From Roseimaritima ulvae (GTDB lineage: Bacteria > Planctomycetota > Planctomycetia > Pirellulales > Pirellulaceae), in NCBI RefSeq assembly GCF_008065135.1, contig NZ_CP042914.1, positions 4,135,404-4,199,403 of the forward strand: DNA of 64,000 nt, given 5' to 3'. This document shows, one piece after another, positions 58,101-61,240 of the stretch. Made by a program: the position numbers and the translations under genes. Positions within the stretch are counted from its first letter, which is position 1, and each line of letters starts with the position of its first letter. The notes beneath the pieces are model-generated. The model saw only the letters and a list, made by a program, of their open reading frames with translations, was not told where the DNA came from and did not search any database.

Positions 58101-60995
58101 GACGCCGCTGAGGTTTGCTCCTTCGAGATCGATGTTGGGCCAATGGATGGGCGTGTTATCACCGCTGCCACCCAAAGAAATCCCACGCAGGTCGGCGAAT
58201 CGCAAGTCGAGGCCATTCGACAATCCGAGTTCGCCGCCCAGATCCATCGAGCCAAATGAAACGCCGTGCAGCGACGCCCCGCTGAGGTTCACGCCGAACA
58301 AGTTTGCCGGGTTGAAACTGCCACCCCCGGTTGCGTCTCCACCGCCACCGAAATGAACCCCATCCAGCACAGAATTTGCAAACGAGACCCCACGCAAGTT
58401 AAGACCTGGAAGTTCGACTCCGGAAAGCTCAAATCCCGAGAAGTTGACGGGATTGCCGTCCGCGTCGAAACCGCTGAAATCCAAACCGGACAGGTCGTAG
58501 CCACTGAAGTCGAGTCCGAGTTCAGCGAGGCCGCCGAAATCAAATCCGTCGATCGCAGGCAGGGAACGCAAACTTGGCAGGTCCAGGTTCAGGCCGTTCA
58601 CGTCAGGGCCGATGAAGCTGGCGAAGGTGAGGCCGCTGGCAAATTCAGCTCCTGTCGGACCATTCCAACCAAAGGCCGGAACCGTTGAAGTCGTCAGCAA
58701 AGGGAGGCTCGGCAACAGTCGGTCTACGTCAATATAACTGGTAATCCGGCCTCCGCTGTCTCGCGATACGTTGTCATCCAATCGTGTCCCATCGGGCATG
58801 GTCGTCGAACCGCCGAACAGCATTCCTGTTATGTTAGGGAAATTGCCGTTTAGCGAGCCAAGCGACACGCCCGAGAAATTAGTACCGATCGACAAGGCGC
58901 CTAGCAGCTTGACCCCGTCGAGCTTAGCACCGGAAAGATTCGTGTTGCGAAGCGACACGCCGCTGAGGTCCAGCCCACTGAGATCCACGCCCGCTAGATC
59001 CAGCCCCGACAGGTCGACGCCACGCAGGGCCAACGCGTTGCCGAGCGTCGTGGCACTCAGGTCTTCCCCGTCGGCAACTAACTTTGCCGCATCGGCGCCG
59101 ACCCAAGACAAACTCGGCAAGCCGACCCGACTACCCTGACTGCCATCAGGCCAGACCGTGTCCAAGCTGAAGAAGGCTCCGCTGATATCCGTCGATAACG
59201 TAAGTTCGCGCAGGTAGGATCGACCACCTGCGATACCGGGAACGTTGGTCGTAAAGGTTCCCAACTTTGCTCCGCGAAAATTGGCGCCGATCAAAGAGGC
59301 TCCGGAAAAGTTTGCTCCACGCAGGTCAGCTCCCGAAAAATCGGCTCCGCGCAAATCAACACCGGAGAAGTTCACGCCCTGTAGGTCAGCGCCTCGAAAA
59401 TTTGTACCGCGTAACTTGACTGTGGGGAATAAAGTATCTACGCCGTCGACTTGGGCTGTATGCTGCGAAAAGTCGACGCCCCGCAAATTGGCGGCGCTAA
59501 AGTTGAAATGGCTCAGATCCCGGATGTCGGGTCCACGAAAGTGAAAACTTCCGCCAGACGAATTGAGCTGGTCGCCATCGATTTCCCGACTGGTGACTTG
59601 TTTCAATCGATCCTGAATCGCCGTGATAAATTCACGAACCGAAGGGAACTCCGGCGTGCCGACTGGAAACGGACTTGCGTCGGGCAGCGTCGGTTCACCA
59701 AATGTGAAACCGTTGAAGAATTGTGTCGCTGATTCGTGCAGCGAGAATATTTTGCCCGCGCCGGCGATATCCTCACCAGGAATCTGAGTAAGGATTAAAT
59801 CGTTCAGGCTCTGTTCAATCAGAGGAATGTTAGTGTTTAACAACGAGGTGCCAATCACGTCGCCTGCCGCGTCGTCCAACTGTTGCAATAAATCAAGCAG
59901 GCTGTCACGGATCGTCTTGGTGATTTGAAGATCAAGGGATACAGCTGGCGTGGTCACGGCCAGCCCGCCGTGGGCTCCGTCGAACAACGGATCGGCTTGC
60001 ACCAGAACGGTTGCCGTGCCAAATGCTGCCGAATCAAAATCCCCAATCTGGGCGCGTAGTGGAAAGGCGGCATCCAAAGCCCCCGAGGCGCTGAAGTCGA
60101 TGGCTTGCCTCAAACCATCCGTTCCCAAGCGTGTGAGTTCGGCGACCGTGAATCGGTTGCTGCCATCGGTGGCGAGTAGATTCAAGTCGGCTCTTGCATC
60201 CAACGCAATCGTTCCGCTATCGACTCCAATTTCGACACTTTCAAACTGGATGCCAAAATCCAGGTTCTCTGCCTCTAAAGCGACTGCCGTGCTAAAACCT
60301 TGCCATTCGATAAACGCATCATCGGAGTCGAGGAACGTCGCAGCGTCGCCATCGTTTAGATCCGCTAAATCGACCCCCAAGCCGAGCGATAGATCCACCG
60401 TGGAAAGCACCTCGACTTGCAATGGGTCGCCAAAAGAGATGCCATCGCTGGAGGGCAGCGCAAGGGCAACAACTTGGCTTGGTTGTGCAAGCAAGGTGAT
60501 TTCAAAACGAAGTTCTTCCGTGCCGTCGATCAATCCGCCCGCGACATAAATAGGTCCGATGTCGATGCGTTGACGGAGTTCATCCGACAAGGCCGCAACC
60601 AATCCAGACGCAGTGGGAAGTGCACCGCCGACCAACGTTGTGTTGAAATACTGCTCCGCTCGAGCGGAAAAATCGAACAGGGTACCGACACCGTCCGTAT
60701 TGCTATTGTCGGTTGCGTCGGCGAATAGAGAGTTTAGTGAAGCGTCGAGCAGGGGCACATTCGTCGATAGTGCTTGATGCGACGAAACCGTCGTACCGAT
60801 CGACTGCAATCGCTCGAAAGTCGCCAACAACTGCGACTGAACGCTCGGTGCAAGATCCGTATCGGCGTAGTCTCCCGCCAGCAGAAGTCGCGGTTCGAGG
60901 ATCTCGCCACGGAGGGTCATTCTGCGGCGGCGACCTGCCAGACTATCCCGAATTTTGCGGGGGCGGCGGGGCCGTGAGGATGGCTTGCGTCTCAT
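31119..60995 (-). CDS. Giant (9958-residue) exported multidomain surface/matrix protein
   Basis: One unbroken frame of 9958 codons, about 1 MDa. GGAACGAC precedes the ATG. Approximate residues: basic N-terminus with LEPRLLLAG at 33-41 (planctomycete LEPR-XLL export region); tandem ~1210-residue units starting near 50, 1270 and 2475, the first two with pentapeptide blocks (about 480-1035 and 1695-2240); EF-hand-like loops (about 2704, DANSDGLATLAE, and 4620, DPDSNGKIYLDE); RTX calcium repeats (4775-5660, 6060-6115, 6270-6320); a PPC-like domain (5935-6045); FG-GAP-like repeats (6400-6540, 7355-7515); ELWVTDGT-type repeats (6700-6855); LamG-like domains (7050-7250, 7595-7780, 8560-8730); leucine-rich parts (7955-8000, 8360-8440); a YncE-like propeller (8015-8355); PKD-like and cadherin-like folds (8800-9435); and a dockerin pair (9806-9870). 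No C-terminal anchor is visible. Adhesion or matrix formation is inferred. Confidence 0.93.
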   Translation of the reverse strand: MRRKPSSRPRRPRKIRDSLAGRRRRMTLRGEILEPRLLLAGDYADTDLAPSVQSQLLATFERLQSIGTTVSSHQALSTNVPLLDASLNSLFADATDNSNTDGVGTLFDFSARAEQYFNTTLVGGALPTASGLVAALSDELRQRIDIGPIYVAGGLIDGTEELRFEITLLAQPSQVVALALPSSDGISFGDPLQVEVLSTVDLSLGLGVDLADLNDGDAATFLDSDDAFIEWQGFSTAVALEAENLDFGIQFESVEIGVDSGTIALDARADLNLLATDGSNRFTVAELTRLGTDGLRQAIDFSASGALDAAFPLRAQIGDFDSAAFGTATVLVQADPLFDGAHGGLAVTTPAVSLDLQITKTIRDSLLDLLQQLDDAAGDVIGTSLLNTNIPLIEQSLNDLILTQIPGEDIAGAGKIFSLHESATQFFNGFTFGEPTLPDASPFPVGTPEFPSVREFITAIQDRLKQVTSREIDGDQLNSSGGSFHFRGPDIRDLSHFNFSAANLRGVDFSQHTAQVDGVDTLFPTVKLRGTNFRGADLQGVNFSGVDLRGADFSGADLRGANFSGASLIGANFRGAKLGTFTTNVPGIAGGRSYLRELTLSTDISGAFFSLDTVWPDGSQGSRVGLPSLSWVGADAAKLVADGEDLSATTLGNALALRGVDLSGLDLAGVDLSGLDLSGVSLRNTNLSGAKLDGVKLLGALSIGTNFSGVSLGSLNGNFPNITGMLFGGSTTMPDGTRLDDNVSRDSGGRITSYIDVDRLLPSLPLLTTSTVPAFGWNGPTGAEFASGLTFASFIGPDVNGLNLDLPSLRSLPAIDGFDFGGLAELGLDFSGYDLSGLDFSGFDADGNPVNFSGFELSGVELPGLNLRGVSFANSVLDGVHFGGGGDATGGGSFNPANLFGVNLSGASLHGVSFGSMDLGGELGLSNGLDLRFADLRGISLGGSGDNTPIHWPNIDLEGANLSGVDLSRFRLPDIPLSVLNLSRFGLGGANFSGAHLAGTRLDSVNLSGAVLRGVDLAGTLFDSLALPNFSNAVIDLDTRLPPTISRGELIDVTLPDVLDSDQDEGPNFTFDGGFDASTETLGLRLIVDLENQQTIDFDVRTPSGLPFTATGGGRALIGAALDLDLELGLDVSGLLALINSGETPSLTTDDTTIQIREFTADVAAAVVDLSATAGLPGFANLGVENARLVAQAGAEINFYDGEVATLADLRKGQIADFFQINATGTAAASLPINASLAGFDVNDFGTPIIQLQSDNIFRRQAPNVVVDVLLNDAVQQRVLSGLSQLASIGNTVSTNAALSTSVPVLDQTLNDLFADAATHVDVNAVGDVLNLHDRAQQYFNAERSSGRTPSAFGLVEVLIDELQQRVAVGPIEIAGGLFPETNQLRFDVIIDANPSRQLTLDLDSRIPGLSATGITLSDPLVVDVVSQLNSAFAFGVDLADLTDGDDSTTLDAGDVFVEFDGLNATVEMNVEDWTLGVQFDGFDIGVDDGTFRLDAGSNLMLLAPDGSNRFTVTDLVELGPNGLRQAIDFTASGALDATLPLNAQIGDFASSAFGTATVLVQADPLFTVSDGVLAVTSPNVSLDLQISETIRDTLLDLLLQLDTAATGVLGTSVLNTDIPLLGQSLNDLILDQIPGEQVEGVGRVFSLHDAATHYFNGFSFSDTSFPSIRGFISAIQDRLKQVTSLELDGFNPNSSGGNFRFRGPSIRDLSGFQFEGADLRGINFAFHIADQGDSDPSNDITFPAVRLRNVDFRGADLREVDFSGVDLRGSNFSGADLRGANFSGASLLGVNFRGALLDTSTDIAGAFFDFDTVWPDGSFGGRFGVPHLLWSGPDSTHLVAADEDLRADTVGDSLALRGFDLSGLDLSGVNFSGMDLSNVSLRDSNLSGATLDGVKLLGALAIGTNFSAVSLGAVNGHFPNITGMLFGGTTTMPDGTRLDANVMRDSEEQISNYLDVDRLFSDLPSLPTSTVPAFGWNGPTGVEFTSGLTFASFIGPDVNGVNLDLQGLRSLPAIDGFEFSGLGDFGLDFSGFDLSGLDFRGHDVHGNPVNFSGFDLAGTEVPGLNLRGVSFANALLDGVHFGGGDGSSGGVFQPANLFGVDLSGASLNGVLFGAIDLGGDLGLSAGLDLRFADLRGISLGDGSDSSPIHWPNVDLAGANLSGVDLSRFRLPDVTPPELDLNYLGLGGANLSGAFLDGTRLDNVNLSGAVLRGVSLDRSLFGQLSLPKLGGAVIDLDTKLPSSIPRGELIEVTLPDVFGPDLDEGPNFSFDGGFDAATESLMLRLTVDLENQRTVDFDVRTPDNLPFTASGSGQALVGAELDLDLELALDLSGLLGLINSGTTPSLATEDATIHIREFTAGVGAAVVDLTAGVDLGSFVDLGVDDARVVASAGAEIVFNDGEAATLAELQAGSLADFFELNTAGSAAASLPITAELAGFSLNDFGTPIIQLQSENIFAQQRPDVVVDVVLTDTLQEHILSALHRMQSIGDAVSSSDVMETTIPVLEQSLNDLFALAADDPTVDRVGDIIGFYTSAAAYFDSTPNPTTLGLADVLLTALQSRLGFATSGSMARGPFQISGGLFPDEQRIAFDVVIDASADLQIPFDLEVSAEGIGLSIDAAPRTQAQLAGQFSFGVNLADLLDDADTTVFDTDDAFVKFDELTANVSVEGRDLNPTFTLGVLEGGVVGGNASIAADVTVSLADGVDANSDGLATLAELAGHTGGLVDIHVAPAMDNTVDPPVPRNMLDVHLPLSASIGGFDFAANESPYISITDADLFAGPEPDVEVNGLAGLTDLSNLKPGDIVLMLIRMGDELQRVAGQLNPESGVPFVDSAVEEVVDFSGTLTNLARQLYRVPILTAASPATRLDGQLEQDASFFIQVDGGAVNTVRINAADTQDNRSLNDLADDLNRSLTAAGLGATLIASRDGDRLSIAGIEAGAALSLALATASVTADGLPPGGGQVADELSFTVAINGGAPITVLLPAALTADNRNPTELTEDLNLALTDALSNADALTPADPGFAGQAEFVLTDGRITLRSISDRIESLQLNGAAAIGFADEQSTDANAAHEALGFGAGQRVTSEFKFNTLDDLATELNLLLADATDGSPFDVGLQYNDLNGQRSITMQLKLGASFQQAIEMDFGDGLDLGIGNLEVIAGADAVFALDASLHLGVGIDLSAVGGQQIAEDTPLAALNAGQGVRFSVGLTAATAPLPPQDVDFSVQLDLMEGGTSSFDLHIPATAMEDNFDVIDLAGDLNEAFAAAGVPVEAGTDGSGLVTLLALEANIIAMTVIGGDPFGFAAGSAGQTSDRYDIEIGFRDGTSEFLNLDGSRTVGDILDRLNGVSAGKFSAAISADGYGFVLTDRSTGPDEFVLRGATDLTGTRSPAPLDLGILGTGVSNDDDGTSVIEGQPLHGDSLIDHFFLDTTFAGDCGGNLCVSAQITADDIDLQAALGILDIGITDGRASIQFGTSIDLVDPDGRLTFGEMRERDFGDFIARQPFTLTGDANLPIRSSVLTAIGGGLAAPQIDIDIFADENTPIPETTFSTNDAFDSLLSGFSEFSPETIAIALQGFVSLLQSSDLEVLNARIPLVDRSLNETLDIANDLLEVARKIAAGPDLARLRAVQIELTGAIERLTGSDADKELLRRANNELAAVLEAEPSSLASTLVSVIGTLKTASDALPAAAPGRDRLDAAISDVSALVAAVDSLDSLLEEALETQLGITDPDLVDLTIDLVDGDADAAGTQTVLVLGIQLQKDVSESLNLALSLPDIGPLSIDSDSRIDFNVGGIVSLAVGIDLSGEVSGSAPLLIIEPGVLGGVPATSLQLNASMNAPIDLSAGIGGLAADLNGTAMLTGAVRDRFKDLVSATTVNLSRLPLDPRLVIASINGTALAADQYEVNGTTLTFSAARNGTVIVEYPSASNRDPATIQLAFDKDLIPTDQRARGYNTIGGALLSDVVRAGLDGIAADVNGIAYASLDLSAFGNSTEAGITVAGSLQHPGAVVHAQAATDLFDRPVDLSQLSLNQIVTGLNGFVDGLESGLTSDVLTQLPIIGEGFDLAGSFVGRIRESVILPIEQQLDRVSTASETLRRDLEQQLIDALGVNREDVKVTLSDPASTAFADMEFAIEVHLQGNDEIVVPFDLGLDALAFQIDANGGVSLGIGYDFTLGFGVNATDGFFIQLNDNADAPEFNLSLDAALLPGTELATRLFVVDFSATDNGNTRLQGDLFFDIIDPDNTDGTQRLTFGEITRAGSFTSLFDAGITTQASVDLHLVADINSTLPSISADLVVDWPLSFTKSAGFEGGLPVASLKDVTLDVGEFFEKVLGPVVSEVSDKIEPVRDVVELITQPIPGISDLSEAAGQGPIDFLTLAALQFPEQAKLARKAAGVIKQIAEVIDLVDDASQTGGQINFGSITFGAGDGLDLTSSTQGLSINPSQITDGIESFSDAIGRTGGDVRAKSTLARFARTPDSQGKGGLGVQFPLLSDPSNIFKLLTGETVDLIQWDIPRVDLGFSYQQKIFPIPGIPLAVTIGAGVDFFADFQIGFDTRGLLGGKPPSLEGFKDIRPGDFLDGLHFIDLRDGVDIDELGFGIEASIGAALDITGIASAGIEGGIRADVTANWFDPDSNGKIYLDELTRIVDKLGPQCVFDIHGEISAFVRLYYSFLIFSGDVDIVDVTLFEFSNSCPPPPQPGRVEADGTLVLHIGTEAENFQNGFTEDVAEEFFVRQISPGVMEVMGTSTTSGTERYAGVKRIIANGGKDDDVIIIDSSVTVPTEIHGGAGNDTIQGGSGMNTLFGDAGDDLLIGGAAMDRLLGGQGNDTLRGGQGDDELDGGDDDDLLQAGPGADVLRGGSGNDELEGGTGNDTYTFGTAFDLDVVLEATDAGTDTLSFSTISDPLQISFGDANVGTMDRSSLVSFQGASIETLVGGAATDQLLSVTTDNVWTITGHNQGKLESDGRSLQFQAIESLSGGRETDTFVFDQTGSLSGDLDGARGFNTLDYARRTSGVVVNLTTNTATGTRTARNLDRIIGTPASDNIQGASDRAIEIIGGLGGDILTGTPLQDLIDGGLGDDFLYGLEGNDLMRGGHGDDHLYGGDGNDTLLGETGDDTISGGAGNDNIEGNAGDDDLSGNTGNDLLVGGQGHDTLDGGAGLDILWGGASAVPQDQFDFSVSANFTLPPRFAELGLPAVDAVNITPAAIDGMSIGGSLDGRDVLHGGPDTDWLFGGGEHDELHGGEGADYVDGGSGDDDVFGDDGNDILRGGMGHDSLDGGAGIDQAYGDEGDDIVFGGDVATTVGGPATGQRLFGGTGNDTLYAYANTTGVVEQAPGDTLYGDEGNDKLFGNLRQDVLWGGPGNDFLHGDYLSGPGNSLPLTNTSADSLGADDELFGGSGEDQLFGGGGDDLMFGGAGSDQLDGQLGTDTQYGGGGIDLFFLPRTAPAFSSHDRDRLDGHFGNASEGDMPDDNATDIVVATGTIGPDTIIISQTTDVVPLLNISHPNGDLRIETLAADGSPLIEQIQIAGLGGNDKIGFGVATLPVGLDADMYAEFVLDSASLEPLDLSSLAARSTDFVGVFDGNSGNDVLLGGTARDRLDGGSGSDVLLGFAGDDRLWGDGGEGGASDHDTLFAGQGNDDLIGGQGTNDLYAWSFDPAVPDANHFGVFIDQQGNLVSTNDTAAPLPPESTGLNRILGGPSDDRLFGGTGVDFLYGNGGNDTLFRSDGSPFESLDEGLAGDAWKQYARETGQVWYVGGSNADDEIALDFVTEPGLLTDHHLITRLTENNGNFSFAAQVRLDFAALDGDGNPVWDPTDIVVDANRLSQFNAQLAAEGNEPEDDTARAELFQQIEQAETRLVNALLPPEGDFLAIIIDALGGNDRVTVGPTVQKTVWIDGGAGDDVITIRGGNAILVDQTESSVDASGFATRNDAQRSAFELFRSDVTTNVEWNGLTLDNPTDEDWYTFQVPNGSAQTIELASGSPIDRLGLELYRPDASVLAGRVPINAGSFVSTGFRSSISLAGLAPGETYLLRVVNTNRTPTKYDLRVDLGFSDSTSFDLGLRTDAVRRDVILGGAGDDVLQGGAGEDWIFGGEGNDVLTGGLDRQASDLLFAGPGDDTFQIIPDALPLLGNQPATQFDPATATFLPTFSDQMLGGDGTDTVLYLGGDLDRRGFEVPDFAALRYNTALHRYEFASLVWDIGEQQFRTRSDDANVYEQQFLFYQTRDVEQTQVEMRSGNDAFHADSGYRFANVDGTLQPSEWGVDQGDFEQGANVAALLIQGGFGDDELFGGALADNINGNGGDDLLMGGLGNDSLSGGGGSDQIFGNFDATMLPATPVDIATQTGLMNHDFPSGVPAEAFVYDLAAPFVATVETGRAGVSVADAEGETATELEVSAEAFGIQGTAANEGVGTMRSVGDLNGDALDDFVVVGSQRSYVVFGAIELTTVEDVSTVADIVLNHDVVGEPILRNGDINGDGITDLVLARVLDGYTDIHIYYGGSTDWPRTLTSSTADQHVRFANSQINSAELQVSSLNFDGDHFADLLITSGSTVGTVAPSRVAGILNDRPFTTAGTVIGDSAYMMADGVLMQSDQEGNFAPFDFTQLSSNPFFGTLLGAAGDWLLYQNTGGFVSAIDVSDGTVVNNSTVLALSAVQTLAVQYLDLAVFNTNDGLYAWDIGNGGPTQISPFPATETAVVGSTLYVALQSATSGNELYRWDGSGSLELVADLADGFGSSNPHDFAVLGDKLYFTATEATANADNGPELWVTDGTTISLAGPTRAGSAGIDPADTVAYGDAIYFRAELGAGGFELHRFHPDSGLELVADLNPAGTRGAFPRNLTVIDDRLYFQAELGTDSGGNPINRLMQYDGESVVMASDYNIGYSDVLFGTSDVVFYSFSLDSAGGEEGAAAKLMLNQTAGFVVTGADLVKNEIAAVTRFDGTIDERVLFKVQLDDEVLGRTVSGPVVSAGDLNGDGLDDLLISGSGYTSTFDRPASFNFPGSLPLDEIVFSDLNVQVDRDTDVGAIGGFANVDGRSFSQTVGAANAFNAFLKNGVGEDFLPDSALRFSNDLATLPSSTFDGANEITSTFWLRTAKTGFQSILSVAGPHPTNGIEDNAYLLYLENNVIGLSIHNSTAATWNLPFTIVDNQWHHVGVSWKNNGTAELVIDGVSLQSRSVGNGRLYAESVIVGQEQDSIGGSFYAPQSLVGDLDDLTVWTRALEADEIVDLMREAIPADATSLVGYWRFDEGQGTLVTDRSAAGNDFTLPGSQSPNWAEGNHSYAGELLVVRPNRFSNSVEGFLTVMSTDRGAGVSLTVDDVHPLRNAGYSLTGSRTVHGRTTPLEDHPNYAIFSTTDRRVGSWIVSGNGSSSASWSWAVGDINSDGFDDLATSAGGDISIYAGGPTGSGLDTLSPLLVFPDATDLTVGDFDGDRRADISVIYPPNVAGITKLGIFYDVSNHAHGTILDSTASQYSFHSDAAAGTVTTLESLDLNGDSLADLTLGLPDSSDIDDSSIKKSGVVYVVSGAHARAALPVNPIQLSNFSVPGSGEFVVDRGTGRAEVFQNGDAPYAIDAARPEQWFQFATLGDGRPGDAIHFESQLAAHSALLFDDDLVALPNDALDGASDVTTTFWLQTTKTGFQSVVSGANATNNNEYLIFLNDSQSLTLTSGGRSVQWTLPSDIADSDWHHFTVVRSAAEGYAEAFLDGVTLGRQAETYGTLEIATGGLIVGQDQDSVGGSFQASQAIVGSLDELSMWHRVLTLNEIRQLMRNAVPADTQNLAGYWRFDEGQGSTLTDSSVNQRHGQLSGDASRQPTWGAGPTQFEPVMYADLFDSNGAMLLQRNEAIDLRTIEAGQYVLRVYGSPASFTVAFDAPIRGQTHETSQLPDRDFLDGGDGDDSLHGGSDFDRLLGGSGSDTFFAAEFEVRDLGDETLHHFAATNSVGRSLDPQVTIVDTGLQEAIAFALDLPSNTSVFRASELGSLATLDASGYSIRSLSGLEHAVNLQTLDLSNNDFPLMTEVAVETVSDALYPKISPDGAYLYTANLSNSISIFERNQDDGDIDLQARINVPAQSILDMAMTADGQWLYVAVSPPGSTGNRDILVYSRNATTGDLTLARTVPESAIAGGSDGFGIGPGGINLLLPTEDFLYGVSPSVISVHRISGDDLILESILEPGHTFPGALVSGTVAALSPDGTAMFVASGSSLFVFERNDDPSDSGYGSLTYRETLTNGVDGLANFASPLGISVSADSQFVYVAARGDVDQSDWLAVFQRPTAAVHLELEQSVQYAADSAGFAGARPQVLSLSSNGLNLYAFDNQSLTVFNRDAATGLVSFADDIAVAGRADAVVSPDDANIYLTGPDSRVVVLERAGHRISPLQVLVPHSKLTGEFSGEQVGLSRLQSLSLGGNPFLLDVSPVEELVTLKHLDISQVGDQDISLENLRHLETLNLGIPNLVASSSFVYSEGQTVSLTTLVAGNWTATSSDSGDTFSGSGTLIEFTPTDQGLFHITHDATGTFEVVVRNVAPAISGTLAPISLDEGESRLVSELISGVTFTDPADALIRQVTVTDAEGDVVDLTTGSLEFQDDVVELDASIADGASDLTTAFWLRTTHTGSQAILSAATSTAANNALLLLFLDDTRLRVYFGSSVDWTGLDSIADDTWHHFAIVRDTENGTAELFMDGVSKGTRLLNTTENAPLAVSEGGLFLGQDQDNLGGGFSSNQSLTGKLGEFGFWRRALTAEQIATIYENQVTDVGADLAVYFPLNDSSGNIVTDRSGNGRDGTLTGLVRPATGNYTTNAPYAKPIWSTDSAIAERTFEAIDEGTYLLTVTVHDGDGGTDVAQTTIDVSNLPPVAVIHRIGGSEHPGTVHRFDATQSTDPGVVDAQNLSYRWEVSSGSAGLQLTSNSPTLEFIPSFAGRYNVSLTVTDPAGLTNVTSTSFALTPVANVTLNTPPSTGFAEFAASEGDTFAIDGRGSTPLAPFGNSSRSYRWQIDGIFGGNSMEGPDQAVFDFAAGTHGLYSVSLVITDVIDGVAYESEPARVELSVANVAPMLEIGNDQFITEGTPFTISPAIVDPGQTEFSYDWEIPDGVQQLTFEAPFQFVALDNGTYAIGLTVNDGGDFFNNLGGAGGASEPDSLTVTVANLPPEIAGIQVSGELEENATGAGTSFSVDFTDPANIAGGNDGVLRADNSRTFEFLWDFGDGTPTHMTHAPHVNHRFPDSGTYTVSVVVMDKDGATASQQTNVTIENVAPSDLQLVAPDGAEDERLLFSGAFSDLDGRTGEADAERITGEIDFGDGQVRSLTFQSSATGGLRAYSFETGHTYRRGGTYTVTVTIRDDDGGQSTVSRQISVTEVNDDPRTGLDRIQVAFDSAANRIDVLQNDSSTPDPVESLSVTQVSAAVHGGQTSIDTATGEILYTPRIGFVGIDRFTYTITDGNGGFANGDVVVTVLPDDPTRLAIDTNLFVAADAIEIRFTGLLVEVTNLSDGTLLESRNVLPLNEIEIIGRDNIAEQFWFVFDSDQALDIPGGVRIRSGSGDGDSLRITGSSALAIQVLPADPSTGERIVSATNGNTTLHIATQGVEALRTSYPLLRLQSDRLDVGGSQVTVDSPFSIDSFETITIGDENGTGTLEATNGIEIDFGGSLQGYGIVSGQLVNQGTIFGPNRTSPEQLVLFGPVSGAGNFVGNIVIAGLFQPGNSPAQISFDGNLQFTETTSLEIEVIQSATGIRHDQLIVDGQFTADGQLRLATSELPIDFTGQGGGLALFDRLPLIQADSIVGQFQSEDVTQPSPDSKLYLEILQTDTSIELVVMPTTYLNPLLSEDVDFDGEVTPFDALQVINTLNRFGVRELGRPSAESETPISFYDTDSDGIVSPHDVLLVINFLNRKARLAQATAQGETVAGASADTDEGFGAESPQSVSKAPKTQDFAFQESILRQVADGYPTVDFDAKESDDERDNELAHDLAIQLLYDSRR
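31388..31577 (-). other. Dockerin-like pair at the C-terminus of the giant protein
   Basis: Two calcium-loop and helix motifs, DVDFDGEVTPFDALQVINTLNRF and DTDSDGIVSPHDVLLVINFLN, with loop ligands at D, D/S, D and the final acidic position. This is the type I dockerin pattern, and the xPxDALxVIN variant is common in planctomycete surface proteins without a cellulosome. No cohesin is visible in the window. Confidence 0.88.
44010..46700 (-). repeat. RTX (haemolysin-type calcium-binding) repeat block of the giant gene
   Basis: It encodes many GGxGxDxLxGG nonapeptides (GGAGNDTIQGG, GGQGNDTLRGG, GDEGNDKLFGN and others), which fold into calcium-filled parallel beta-rolls in known proteins. They are arranged in several clusters separated by non-repeat segments. 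RTX proteins are usually type I secretion substrates, but no type I secretion genes are in the window. Confidence 0.9.
54270..55912 (-). repeat. Pentapeptide-repeat block 2 of the giant gene
   Basis: It encodes about residues 1695-2242 and aligns end to end with block 1, including the same inserts. It lacks about 17 residues found in block 1 (around GTFTTNVPGIAGGRSYL), which accounts for the different unit lengths (about 1220 and 1205 residues). DNA similarity is uneven: high near the FIGPDVNG segment and lower elsewhere. This points to an old duplication with selection or gene conversion. Confidence 0.88.
57890..59570 (-). repeat. Pentapeptide-repeat block 1 of the giant gene
   Basis: It encodes about residues 476-1035, with runs of the A(D/N)LxG pattern such as LRGANFSGASLIGANF. 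Pentapeptides form a right-handed quadrilateral beta-helix in known structures. The runs are broken by fixed inserts such as FDTVWPDG-like and MPDGTRL stretches. It is part of the first long tandem unit. Confidence 0.9.
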
Positions 60996-61240
60996 GTCGT
61001 TCCAACTCTGTACATCGTCGCTGCAGCAAGCGGTCGCCGTTTCCGGTCGTGTGCCACCTGTAGCTAAGTTAGCCCCCCATATTTAATTGTTTGACTGATT
61101 AATATAGTCGCGAGCCCGGTGGGGAAGGCACGACTCGGCGAGAAACGAAGAAATACCTACGATATCGCGATATTTTGGCAAAATATGCCGCTACGGAGGC
61201 AAACAACCTCGAGCGCGAATGCTTTATAGGATCCACTGCT

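Noticed and set aside
31119-60995. Many plus-strand and shifted-frame open stretches of 60-340 codons inside the giant gene
   Set aside because: They are the antisense or shifted reading of a repetitive, biased gene. Their products are rich in Ser/Pro/Arg/Thr, match no family, and lack ribosome sites.
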